A stretch of 64,000 nt of DNA, taken from Chryseosolibacter histidinae (lineage in GTDB: Bacteria; Bacteroidota; Bacteroidia; Cytophagales; Cyclobacteriaceae). Within the stretch, counting starts at the first letter, position 1. Every line of letters begins with the position of its first letter. The notes beneath the pieces were generated by a model. The model was given only the letters and a program-made list of their open reading frames with translations, did no database searches and had not been told where the DNA came from. The stretch covers positions 310,001 through 374,000 of the forward strand of contig NZ_JAHESF010000001.1 of NCBI RefSeq assembly GCF_018598225.1, given 5' to 3'. The position numbers were made by a program, and so were the translations under genes. Shown here piece after piece: positions 1 to 8,938 of the stretch.

Positions 1-3000
1 CAGCTTGTTAATCGCCATGAAACCTTACATGCTTCTTTCAGGATCGTCAATGACAAACCGGCCCAATTTATCCATAAGGACTTTACGCTCCCGATAGAAG
101 AATTTCAGTGTACAGAAGACGGGCTCGACTCCATCATCCATCAATTTATCCGGCCTTTTGATCTGAGCCAGGCGCCGTTGTTCAGGGTAGGGCTCGTGCA
201 AACGGCTCAGCAGGTGCATTACCTGATGGTTGATATGCATCACATCATCTCAGACGGTGCGTCTATCGGGTTGCTGATCAACGATTTTATGCTGTTGTAT
301 AACGATGTGCCATTGCTTCCGCTGGAGCTCGACTACAAAGATTATGCGATGTGGCAGCAGAGTGCAGGGTACCAGAATAAGATCGCCCGCCAGAAGGATT
401 TTTGGGTAAAACAGTTTTCGGAGGCCATTGTGCCGCTCGATCTTCCGATAGACTTTGCGAGACCCACTACTACGGAAGGTGGCACGTTTGCATTTGCGCT
501 CAGCGCAGACGAGACAAGGCAGCTGCGGGCCATCGCTGAGAAGGAGGTGGCAACCATTTCGATGATCATACTGTCCGTGCTCAATATCCTGCTGGGAAAG
601 ATGGCCAACCAGGAAGATGTGGTGGTAGGTATGGCGGTGGCCGGACGGGAACAGTTTGAGCTGGAAGGTATGATCGGCATGTTTCCAGTAGTGCTGCCGT
701 TGCGTACCTATCCTAAGGCCGAGCTAAGCTTCCGGGAATTTTTGACCTCGTTGAAAGCTACGTTCCTATCTTCATTCGATAATCAAAGCTATCAGTACGA
801 AGAGCTTGCGAAGGAGCTGAACCTGGAGCGCACCACCGCGAGAAACCCCTGGTTCGATGTGATGTACCTGTATCAGAATTTCGAGAGGTCGTCGCTGGCG
901 ATTCCCGGCGTGGTGGTGACACCTTATAAGGAACAGAACACCGTAGCCTATGAAAAGCTCAACCTGACGGTGATCGAGAACAGGGACCAGTTATGTTTCA
1001 GGCTGGTGTATGCTACAGCCCTCTTCAAAAAAGAAACCATGGAGCGGCTGGCGAAATACTTCCGGCATATCGTCAACGTGGTGATCAGAGACACCGGCGT
1101 CCGCATCGCAGACATTGAAATGACGGAAGGAGATAACAGGGCGTATGTCGCGCATGCCGGCAACAACAGGAAAAGCATCGCACGGGACAAAGGATTTTCA
1201 GCGCTGTTCAGGGACCAGGTCAGCAGAACACCACTGAATATCGCCGTCAGGCATAACGATTCCGCGCTGACCTATGAAGCGTTGAGCCGTGAATCGGTAC
1301 ACCTCGCATCCCGGCTGAAGGCGAGGGGAGTAGCACCTGACAGGAATGTTGCCTTGCTGTTGCCGAGGGGAATTGGCATGCTTACCAGTATTCTCGCGGT
1401 CTTTCATGCGGGCGGCGCCTATGTGCCCGTGGATGTTGACTTTCCCCTTCAACGTATCCAGGAGATCCTCTCGGGCTGCCGGCCACAGGTTGTTATCGTG
1501 TCGGCGGAGACCTTGCACCTCATCGACGGGATCAAAGGCATCCACGAAATGATGGAAGTTATTTGTATCGACCCCCCGGATGAGGCAAACAAAAAGTTAA
1601 TTGAACCCGTGCAGCAACAAGGCGATGACCTCGCTTACATCATTTATACTTCGGGCACCACCGGAAAGCCCAAAGGTGTGATGATCCACCAGCTCGGCAT
1701 GATCAACCACCTGCACGCCATGATCGACATTTTAAAAGTGGACGAAAAGGACGTTATCGCCCAAACCGCTTCACCTTGTTTCGATATATCCGTGTGGCAG
1801 TTCCTGACGGCGTTGGTCACAGGCGCCACCACGTGTATCATTGATAAGGAAAAGATCATGGAGCCGGCCGTGCTGGTGGAAACCCTGCAACGAGAGGGCG
1901 TCACGATATTCCAGGCTGTTCCGTCGTTGCTGGCCACCTTCCTGGATGAGGTCCCCGAAGGCAGCCGTAAGCTGGAAAAACTGCGCTGGATGATTCCAAC
2001 AGGCGAATCGCTGACAGCGCCACTAGCCAAAAAGTGGTATTCATACTATCCGCATATTCCGTTGCTGAACGCCTATGGGCCGGCGGAAGCATCAGACGAT
2101 GTTACCACGTATGTTGTGGCGCCTCCTGAGGAAGGCCAGCTCGCGGTGCCCATCGGAACACCCATTCAGAATATGCAGGTGTACATTGTGAATGACTCGA
2201 TGAAGATCTGCCCGGTGGGTGTGAAAGGAGAAATATGTGTGGCGGGCATCGGTGTTGGCAAGGGATACTGGCGTGATGAAGAAAAAACCAGGAGCGCGTT
2301 TGTATCCAATCCCTTTGTGCAGACCGAAAACGATCCGGACTACGCTACGCTGTATAAGACCGGCGATATCGGCTACTATCTTCCGGATGGAAGCATCATG
2401 TGCTGCGGCCGGAGAGATGATCAGGTCAAGATCAGGGGATACAGGATCGAGCTGAATGAGGTAGAGGGACAGTTGTTGCAGCATGACATGATCCAGGAAG
2501 TGACTGTTCAGGCGAAAGAGTCCGACGGCATCCGGTACCTTGTTGCCTATTACGCGGCGCCGGAAGAGATCGCGCCCGCTGATATTGAAAAATTCCTGGC
2601 AGACCGGCTGCCACAATACATGATCCCGTCTTATTATGTGAGGCTGGCGAAGCTGCCATTGACCCCTAACGGAAAGCTCGACAGGCGGGCGCTACCCGAG
2701 CCCGACATAAAAACCGAGATGCAGTATGTTGCACCTGCCAACGAAATGGAAGAGCGACTGGCCGTTGTATGGTCGTCAGTTTTAAAACTCGATGCCGACA
2801 GGATCGGCGTAGAATCCAGCTTCTTTACCATGGGCGGTCATTCTTTGAGCGCGATCATATTGCTCAACCGGGTTTATAAAGAATTTCAGGTAAAAGTGCT
2901 GCTGAAAGAGTTCTTCATGAAGCCAACCATCCGGTTTACGGCAGAGTACATCGAAACGCATAGGTGGCTGCAAGCGGCGCCTTCTGTGGAAGCTGTGGAT

Positions 3001-3021
3001 GCGACAGAAGTGATCATTTAA
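1..3021 (+). CDS. Nonribosomal peptide synthetase, C-A-T module (5'-partial)
   Basis: The reading frame is open to the left edge, so the N-terminus is missing. The visible part is one complete extension module. The condensation domain begins inside its RHETL motif (about base 13) and carries an intact catalytic HHIISDG (bases 238-258). The adenylation domain runs from about 1190 to 2700, with YTSGTTGKPKG (A3), NAYGPAE (A5), YKTGDIG (A7) and NGKLD (A10 lysine). A carrier domain follows, with the phosphopantetheine serine in GGHSL (Ser codon 2842-2844). Aligning by eye to the PheA pocket gives approximately D-I-W-Q-I-T-A-D-D-K; Asp235 implies an ordinary alpha-amino acid, but I cannot name the substrate. 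No thioesterase follows. It ends 10 bases before the next NRPS gene, so the two are surely co-transcribed. Confidence 0.95.
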   Translation, partial: QLVNRHETLHASFRIVNDKPAQFIHKDFTLPIEEFQCTEDGLDSIIHQFIRPFDLSQAPLFRVGLVQTAQQVHYLMVDMHHIISDGASIGLLINDFMLLYNDVPLLPLELDYKDYAMWQQSAGYQNKIARQKDFWVKQFSEAIVPLDLPIDFARPTTTEGGTFAFALSADETRQLRAIAEKEVATISMIILSVLNILLGKMANQEDVVVGMAVAGREQFELEGMIGMFPVVLPLRTYPKAELSFREFLTSLKATFLSSFDNQSYQYEELAKELNLERTTARNPWFDVMYLYQNFERSSLAIPGVVVTPYKEQNTVAYEKLNLTVIENRDQLCFRLVYATALFKKETMERLAKYFRHIVNVVIRDTGVRIADIEMTEGDNRAYVAHAGNNRKSIARDKGFSALFRDQVSRTPLNIAVRHNDSALTYEALSRESVHLASRLKARGVAPDRNVALLLPRGIGMLTSILAVFHAGGAYVPVDVDFPLQRIQEILSGCRPQVVIVSAETLHLIDGIKGIHEMMEVICIDPPDEANKKLIEPVQQQGDDLAYIIYTSGTTGKPKGVMIHQLGMINHLHAMIDILKVDEKDVIAQTASPCFDISVWQFLTALVTGATTCIIDKEKIMEPAVLVETLQREGVTIFQAVPSLLATFLDEVPEGSRKLEKLRWMIPTGESLTAPLAKKWYSYYPHIPLLNAYGPAEASDDVTTYVVAPPEEGQLAVPIGTPIQNMQVYIVNDSMKICPVGVKGEICVAGIGVGKGYWRDEEKTRSAFVSNPFVQTENDPDYATLYKTGDIGYYLPDGSIMCCGRRDDQVKIRGYRIELNEVEGQLLQHDMIQEVTVQAKESDGIRYLVAYYAAPEEIAPADIEKFLADRLPQYMIPSYYVRLAKLPLTPNGKLDRRALPEPDIKTEMQYVAPANEMEERLAVVWSSVLKLDADRIGVESSFFTMGGHSLSAIILLNRVYKEFQVKVLLKEFFMKPTIRFTAEYIETHRWLQAAPSVEAVDATEVII

Positions 3022-3031
3022 CCGCCCGGCG

Positions 3032-6000
3032 ATGGGTAGCGTAATGCAAGCCAGACCAGAAAAAGAACCGCCGATCAGGCCACGGGAAATATCCGGCAAC
3101 ATGGCAGATGCCAGGGTGATGCGTCCCGTACAATTGCCCAGAGACGTGGTCGGTGCTTCGGTAGGCCAGGGCAGATCGGCACAGGTTTGCACAGTGCTGG
3201 ATGCCGTTGAAACAAACAAGCTGAAGGTCATGGTGCAACAACAGGAAGCGTCTCTGTTCGCAGTGATGTTGGCCTGCTACTCCGTTTTATTAAGCAAGCT
3301 CAGCGGACAGGAAGACATCGTCATGAACATTGCTGCTCCGGGCGATGTGTGCTCCGGTCTTGAAGACACACGTGAATACACCATTCCCCTGGTCAGCGTT
3401 CCGGGCGGAGATCGGCAGTTCAGCGATCTGGTTGCCGAAGTGATGCAGAGCTCCAATGCGTTCCCCGGAGGCCATGATGTGTTTGCGCCACAAGCCAGCG
3501 GAACTACGGCAGGAGGTGAGCAGTTTTCTTCCAATGTCTTTTTTGCAGTGCTGTCCCCGGGATGTTTCAACGCCAACACTTTCCCTGAGCGTTTTCCCCT
3601 CCTGAGCCATACGCATTTTGATCTCGCGCTGGAAGCTGGAGAAAAGTCTGGCGAAATGCACCTGTGCCTGACATACGCTGTTCGCAGCTTCTCACGCGAT
3701 ACGGTAGAGCGATTTGCGGGCTACCTGAAAAGGATCATCTCAGTTGTTACAGCCATTCCGGATATCAGGATCTCGGATATCCGCATCATCGGTGAACAGG
3801 AGATCAACCAGGTTCTGGTCCAGTTCAACGATACTGCACATGACTTTCCCGATGAGTGTGTGATTGCTCTGTTCGAAAAGCAGGTTACAAAAACGCCGGA
3901 TACAGTAGCCATCCTATTTGAAACGCAGCAGATCACCTATGCTGAGCTTAACAGGGAAGCGTGTAAGCTTGCGGCATATCTCCGGCACAAAGGCATGCAA
4001 CCGGACCAGGTAGTGGGTGTGCTGCTGGAGCGATCGGTGGCATACATTGTGGCTGTACTGGCCGTGCTGAAAAACGGTGGCCTCTATCTGCCTTTGGATC
4101 CGGGGCATCCCGAATGGCGGCTTGATTTTATGCTGCGCGATAGCCTTGCCGATTTTCTCATCACTAAGAAAAATATTCTGCAGAACAAGCATGTGGAATG
4201 TTCGGCTACACTGATATGCCTCGACCAGGAGGCGCAGATGATAACAGCTTGCGCCGGTCACATAGAGTTCGCCCCGCATGCGCGCGACATTTATGTTATC
4301 TATACTTCCGGTTCAACGGGGAAACCAAAAGGAGTTCTGGGAAGCCAGAAAGCATTGGTCAACAGGTTGCACTGGGGATGGGATCACTATCCTTACACTC
4401 CGGAAGAAGTATGCTGTCATAAAACCGGTTTTTGCTTTGTAGACCATGTGGTGGAGTTGTTTTCACCCCTGCTCAGCGGTGTGCGCCTGGTAGTGCTCAA
4501 CGATCAGCAGATGACAGACCCGGGAGCGATGCTGGCGCTGCTGGCCCAACATCGTATTGGCAGGATCACACTGGTGCCTTCGCTGCTGCAGTCGCTTATC
4601 AAGGCGAAACGTCACAACAATGTTCAGATGGACTCACTGCGGTATGTTTTCTGCAGTGGCGAGGTTCTTACGTTTTACCTCGCGCAGCAGTTCTACCGGG
4701 AGTTTGGCCGTTCACGCCTGGTGAATATTTACGGCTCAACCGAAGTAGGTGCCGATGTATCATATTGTAACGTTGACCGTTATAATGTAGACGATGTTTT
4801 AAAATACTTCAGGAACACTTCCGGTATCGCCTCCGGGCAGGCCCAGGATGGTGGCATGCGTGGCTTTACCTCGGGGCAGGTAGACGTGGCACGGCTGGCA
4901 AAAAAGTTTCTCAATAGCGAGATCGCCGATTACCCCGTTCCGCTCTCGGAATATTATGCGAAGCTTGACCGTGACGTCATTCCTTATACCATCGATACCT
5001 CATCTCCTGCGTTCATAGGACACATGACCTCCGTTCTCCCGGATTATGTGCATGATCTCAGCAAGCTCATTTCGCGGTTGAACCAAAACCTGGTGAAGAT
5101 CGAGACGTCAAAATCCGTCACCTTCCTCGAAAGAGAAGCCATCGCTATACTGCACCGCGTTTTCTACGCGTTCCCGACTCAGTTCTATGACGAGAATGTT
5201 CAAAAGCTGAACACCAACCTGGGGATCATCACCAGCGGCGGCAGTACGGCAAATATCTCCGCGTTGTTAACCGCGCGAAACAGGGCATTGTATGGGGCAC
5301 GCGCCAGTGAGAACGGGAAACACGGCGCAAGCATCTACACACTGCTGCGTGCGCAGGGATATGAAGACATGGTATTGATCGGATCGGAGCTCATGCATTA
5401 TTCGTTCAGGAAGGCGGTGTCGGTATTGGGATTGGGTACCGACAACATCGTTTATGTGAAGAATGATATATACGGACGGATGAGCATCGCGGATCTTGAA
5501 GAAAAAATTGCTGCTTGCAAGCAACAAAAGCGTTTGATCCTGGCCATCGTTGGCATTGCGGGCTCGACGGAACGTGGGAGCATAGATCCGTTGCCCGAGA
5601 TAGGACGGATCGCAGCGGCCCATCACATCCATTTTCACGTAGACGCGGCATGGGGTGGGGCGCTGATCTTTTCAGAGGTACACCGGCACCTGATCCGGGG
5701 CATTGAGAACGCCGATTCCATCACCTTCTGCGGCCACAAACAATTGTTCCTTCCCCAGGGCATCAGCATCTGCCTGTTCAGGGATCCCTCACAATTGAGC
5801 TACAATTCAACGGTGGCCAATTACCAGGCGAAGCAGGACTCGTATGATACGGGCAGGTTCACCATAGAAGGCTCGAGGCCCGCGTTGTCAATGTGCCTGC
5901 ATGCATCGCTGAGCGTGATCGGAAAAAAAGGATACGCGCTGCTGATCGACAACGGCATTGAACGCGCTGCATCTTTTGCACACCTCATCGGGGCGCAGGA

Positions 6001-6970
6001 TGCTTTTGAGCTGGTGAGCTGCCAGATCAATATTGTGAACTACCGGTATATTCCCTCTGCCATGAGGGATACGCTGCGCAAAGGTGCGTTGACCCCGGCG
6101 ATGAATGCAACGATCAATAAGCTCAACAACGACATACAGGAGAATCAATTCTATCAGGGCAGAACATTCGTCTCCAAGACCATCATCCGGCACGTGGCAC
6201 ATGGCGAAATTGTTGTCTTCCGCGCCGTACTTTCCAATCCGCTGACAACACAGGATGACCTGATCAATGTTTTGAAAGACCAGTTCAGCATCATTGAAGC
6301 GCTTAGCGGTGACCGAAACGAATTCCGTGCGGTGCCTGAGCCGTTCAGGATGGATGACCTGCCGGAGCACGAAAATGCAGGACGAAGGAGCGAGCACCGG
6401 AAAGTATCAATAGGCCGGCCGTTGTACAATACGAAGATCGTGATCGTGGATAGATATGACCGTGTGCAGCCCATCGGTGTTCCCGGTGAAATATGTGTTT
6501 CCGGAGCGGGGCTCGCCAGTGGTTATGCCGGCGATGCTTCCCAGCGCACACACCGGTCGTTTGTGCCCAATCCTTACGATAGCAAGGCGCTGATGTACAG
6601 GACCGGCGACCTCGGCAAATGGATGCCCGACGGAACCATTGAATTTGTCGGGAGAATTGACCGGCAGGTGAAGGTCAACGGCTGCCGCATAGATCCCGAA
6701 GAGATCGAGGATGCACTCTATGCGCATGGCGGTATCGACCACGTTGCCGTCATCGAAAAAGAGAAGGGCACACGCCGGTTCCTGGTGGCATGTTATGTTT
6801 CCGAGGAGCCGATAGACCCTGCCGCGTTGCGTAGCTTCCTCTTGCTACGGCTCCCGGCCTATATGGTGCCCGCTTATTATGTAAGCATGCAAAAACTGCC
6901 CCTGACCTCCAACGGAAAAATAGACAACCAAACCTTACAGGAAGCCAGTGCCGGGCATTCCTTCACTTAA
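3032..6970 (+). CDS. NRPS protein: half C domain plus adenylation domain interrupted by a PanP-like aspartate decarboxylase
   Basis: 1312 residues. Residues about 20-260 match only the C-terminal lobe of a condensation domain; the N-lobe with HHxxxDG is absent. The adenylation domain starts near 268, with IYTSGSTGKPKG (A3, about 423) and NIYGSTE (A5, about 566). It is then broken by about 535 residues of a group II PLP-dependent decarboxylase, and resumes at about 1125 with SIGRP, YRTGDLG (A7), the A8 region and NGKID (A10). Pocket residues by eye are V-D-V-T-F-S-I-A-D-K. Position 235 is Val and 236 is Asp, the pattern I recall for beta-alanine-activating domains (VDxVISxGDK type). The protein stops right after A10 with no carrier domain, so beta-alanine would have to be loaded onto a carrier in trans. 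Domain calls are strong; substrate and cis-supply are inference. Confidence 0.93.
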   Translation: MGSVMQARPEKEPPIRPREISGNMADARVMRPVQLPRDVVGASVGQGRSAQVCTVLDAVETNKLKVMVQQQEASLFAVMLACYSVLLSKLSGQEDIVMNIAAPGDVCSGLEDTREYTIPLVSVPGGDRQFSDLVAEVMQSSNAFPGGHDVFAPQASGTTAGGEQFSSNVFFAVLSPGCFNANTFPERFPLLSHTHFDLALEAGEKSGEMHLCLTYAVRSFSRDTVERFAGYLKRIISVVTAIPDIRISDIRIIGEQEINQVLVQFNDTAHDFPDECVIALFEKQVTKTPDTVAILFETQQITYAELNREACKLAAYLRHKGMQPDQVVGVLLERSVAYIVAVLAVLKNGGLYLPLDPGHPEWRLDFMLRDSLADFLITKKNILQNKHVECSATLICLDQEAQMITACAGHIEFAPHARDIYVIYTSGSTGKPKGVLGSQKALVNRLHWGWDHYPYTPEEVCCHKTGFCFVDHVVELFSPLLSGVRLVVLNDQQMTDPGAMLALLAQHRIGRITLVPSLLQSLIKAKRHNNVQMDSLRYVFCSGEVLTFYLAQQFYREFGRSRLVNIYGSTEVGADVSYCNVDRYNVDDVLKYFRNTSGIASGQAQDGGMRGFTSGQVDVARLAKKFLNSEIADYPVPLSEYYAKLDRDVIPYTIDTSSPAFIGHMTSVLPDYVHDLSKLISRLNQNLVKIETSKSVTFLEREAIAILHRVFYAFPTQFYDENVQKLNTNLGIITSGGSTANISALLTARNRALYGARASENGKHGASIYTLLRAQGYEDMVLIGSELMHYSFRKAVSVLGLGTDNIVYVKNDIYGRMSIADLEEKIAACKQQKRLILAIVGIAGSTERGSIDPLPEIGRIAAAHHIHFHVDAAWGGALIFSEVHRHLIRGIENADSITFCGHKQLFLPQGISICLFRDPSQLSYNSTVANYQAKQDSYDTGRFTIEGSRPALSMCLHASLSVIGKKGYALLIDNGIERAASFAHLIGAQDAFELVSCQINIVNYRYIPSAMRDTLRKGALTPAMNATINKLNNDIQENQFYQGRTFVSKTIIRHVAHGEIVVFRAVLSNPLTTQDDLINVLKDQFSIIEALSGDRNEFRAVPEPFRMDDLPEHENAGRRSEHRKVSIGRPLYNTKIVIVDRYDRVQPIGVPGEICVSGAGLASGYAGDASQRTHRSFVPNPYDSKALMYRTGDLGKWMPDGTIEFVGRIDRQVKVNGCRIDPEEIEDALYAHGGIDHVAVIEKEKGTRRFLVACYVSEEPIDPAALRSFLLLRLPAYMVPAYYVSMQKLPLTSNGKIDNQTLQEASAGHSFT
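4781..6391 (+). other. Embedded PLP decarboxylase domain (PanP-like) inside the adenylation domain
   Basis: This segment is residues about 584-1120 of the preceding protein. It follows the family order from N- to C-terminus: a PAFIGHMTS motif, NQNLVKIETSK, ERE, TSGGSTANISAL (phosphate-binding region), HVDAAWGGA with Asp871 (pyridine-nitrogen contact) and GHKQLFLPQG with Lys903, the expected Schiff-base lysine, then a C-terminal small domain ending near SNPLTTQDDL. These blocks resemble the Vibrio-type PanP aspartate 1-decarboxylase (the TIGR03799-type family, from memory) more than GadB. All catalytic positions are present and the length fits a whole enzyme, so the domain is probably active. 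The borders are by eye, about 10 residues either way. Confidence 0.88.
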
Positions 6971-6980
6971 TACAACTTTT

Positions 6981-8900
6981 ATGAAAAACACATCCATCAT
7001 CATGGGACGATCATTCCCGAACAAAGCGCTCATGCGCACGATCTTGATGCTGCCAGTATGCTGGAGCATGATGCTTCAGGCACAGGAACGTTTCACCGTT
7101 GCAGGCCGGAATATTACCGTCAGCACCTTCAACCGGGAAATTGAAAAGATGCTGGATGAGACCGGCATACCGGCGGTTTCATTGGCAGTGATCGATAACA
7201 ACAAGATCGTTTTTTCCAATGCCTATGGATACAAGAACCTGCCCGAGAAACAGCGTGTCGATAAGAACACAATTTTTGAGGCCGCTTCACTATCTAAGAG
7301 TTTCCTGGTGTACGCCGTGTTCAAACTGGTAGATGAAGGAAAGTTTGATCTTGACAAGCCCATGCACGAGTATATGGACCCGGGGCCGCCCCTGAAGTAT
7401 GATCCACGTCACAAGGCGATCACTCCGAGGATGATCCTCAGCCATACCTCCGGCATCGAGAACTGGCGATGGGAGAACAACAGGGACTCACTCGAGATCT
7501 TGAGCAACCCCGGTGAAAAATTTGTTTATTCCGGTACGGGTTATAACTACATGGCCGAGGCGATCGGGTTGATGCTGGGAGAACCGTATGAGAAATACAT
7601 CGAAAGGATGGTGATCAAACCCTTGAAGCTGCGGCGTTCTTATGTGATGTTCGAAACGCGGGACGGCAAGGAAACACCGTCAAATTTTGCACTCGGCCAC
7701 GATGCGTTTGGTAATCCCCATGACAAATGGAAAAATACGGAAGCAGTGCCTTCCAGCGCAAACATCGTTACCGCTGAGGACTATGCCAGGCTTATCATTG
7801 CCACTTTTGACGGCAAACACCTGTCGGCGAAAAGTATTCGTGACATTCTTCAGCCCATCAGCAAAATGGATAAGGACATGCCTTATTACTACGGTGCCGG
7901 CTTCGAGGTTTTTTATCTGGGGAAGGATACCCTCATCGCGCATAGCGGAAGCAATCCGGGATTCAAGGGACACGTGTTTTATTCCGTTGTCAACAAAAGA
8001 GGTTTTGTGTTTCTGACCAACAGCGAGCGTGGAAAACTGATCACTACCAGGCTGAGCAGGATGACGGCGGGCTTTGACATCGATCACTACTACATACCAT
8101 TTTATCCAGACCAGTATCCGAGCAAAGCCATAGACGTGCTGAAGATCTACCGCGACCAGGGCGCCACCGCGATGTTTCAGACGATAACACAGTGGAAGCA
8201 GGAGGGCAAGCTTGATATAAAAACCCTCAATGAGGTAGCGCGCGTTTTTATCGACCATGACCGGGCCATCTCCTCTAAATTGCTGTACATGGCCGTCAGG
8301 TTGTTTCCGCCATCTGCCGAAACCCATTACCGGTTGGGTGATCTGTACAAGAATGAAACACAGTATGACTCCGCCTTTAAGAATTATACAAAAGCCCGTG
8401 CGCTTGATCCGGCACTGCCCGACATAGACCAGGCGCTGAAGCATTGCAGTGAAATGATGGCGGATGCCAGGCGGCGGGAGGCCCTCATCGTTAGCGTTGT
8501 TCCGAATGAAAGCGCCACCATACAAGCCGAAGACTACAATACAATGAAAGGTATTGCCATGGAGAAAACTGCAGATGCGGGCGGCGGCCAGAACGTAGGT
8601 TTTATAGAAACCGGAGACTGGATGGACTACCGCATCAACGTGCGGGCTGCTGGAACATACGCAGTCTCGTTCCGGGTTGCCAGCTTTAATGGAGGCAGCC
8701 AGATCCAGTTGCGCTCGGCTGATGACATACTGGCCACTGTTGATGTTCCCGCTACCGCCGGATGGCAGACCTGGACAACCCTCACGGCCGATGTTACGTT
8801 GCCCGCCGGAGAGCAGACGTTACGGCTTTTTACCACTAACGGCGGTTTTAATATCAACTGGCTCCGGCTCACCGCATCCGAAGGGGCGAAACCAAAATAG
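6981..8900 (+). CDS. Secreted serine hydrolase (beta-lactamase/PBP family) with TPR and CBM6-like domains
   Basis: 639 residues from the ATG at 6981. An upstream in-frame start at 6948 would overlap the NRPS gene and precede the signal peptide, so it is not preferred. The N-terminus has a hydrophobic signal segment ending in LQAQ, implying export. The class C beta-lactamase-like domain (about 30-370) has S-L-S-K (SxxK), Y-S-G-T-G-Y-N-Y in the YxN region and A-H-S-G in place of KTG. A short TPR-like stretch follows (about 400-500). The C-terminus (about 515-635) looks like a CBM6 carbohydrate-binding module, beginning IQAEDYN and rich in GDW and aromatic residues. It sits within the NRPS operon; a role in trimming or hydrolysing the peptide, or in cell-wall work, is inference. 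Confidence 0.85.
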   Translation: MKNTSIIMGRSFPNKALMRTILMLPVCWSMMLQAQERFTVAGRNITVSTFNREIEKMLDETGIPAVSLAVIDNNKIVFSNAYGYKNLPEKQRVDKNTIFEAASLSKSFLVYAVFKLVDEGKFDLDKPMHEYMDPGPPLKYDPRHKAITPRMILSHTSGIENWRWENNRDSLEILSNPGEKFVYSGTGYNYMAEAIGLMLGEPYEKYIERMVIKPLKLRRSYVMFETRDGKETPSNFALGHDAFGNPHDKWKNTEAVPSSANIVTAEDYARLIIATFDGKHLSAKSIRDILQPISKMDKDMPYYYGAGFEVFYLGKDTLIAHSGSNPGFKGHVFYSVVNKRGFVFLTNSERGKLITTRLSRMTAGFDIDHYYIPFYPDQYPSKAIDVLKIYRDQGATAMFQTITQWKQEGKLDIKTLNEVARVFIDHDRAISSKLLYMAVRLFPPSAETHYRLGDLYKNETQYDSAFKNYTKARALDPALPDIDQALKHCSEMMADARRREALIVSVVPNESATIQAEDYNTMKGIAMEKTADAGGGQNVGFIETGDWMDYRINVRAAGTYAVSFRVASFNGGSQIQLRSADDILATVDVPATAGWQTWTTLTADVTLPAGEQTLRLFTTNGGFNINWLRLTASEGAKPK

Positions 8901-8938
8901 CGCGGCACGATTACTCACCTTGTAAACCACATAAACCT

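Noticed and set aside
3000-3050. Frameshift explaining the missing C-domain half
   Set aside because: The upstream gene ends with an intact T domain and stop at 3021, and no N-lobe sequence is present in other frames.
6948-6981. Earlier start for the serine hydrolase
   Set aside because: It would overlap the NRPS C-terminus and put 11 residues before a clean signal peptide.
7680-8525. Long antisense open frame of 281 codons in the serine hydrolase gene
   Set aside because: Opposite a clear hydrolase gene; no family features.
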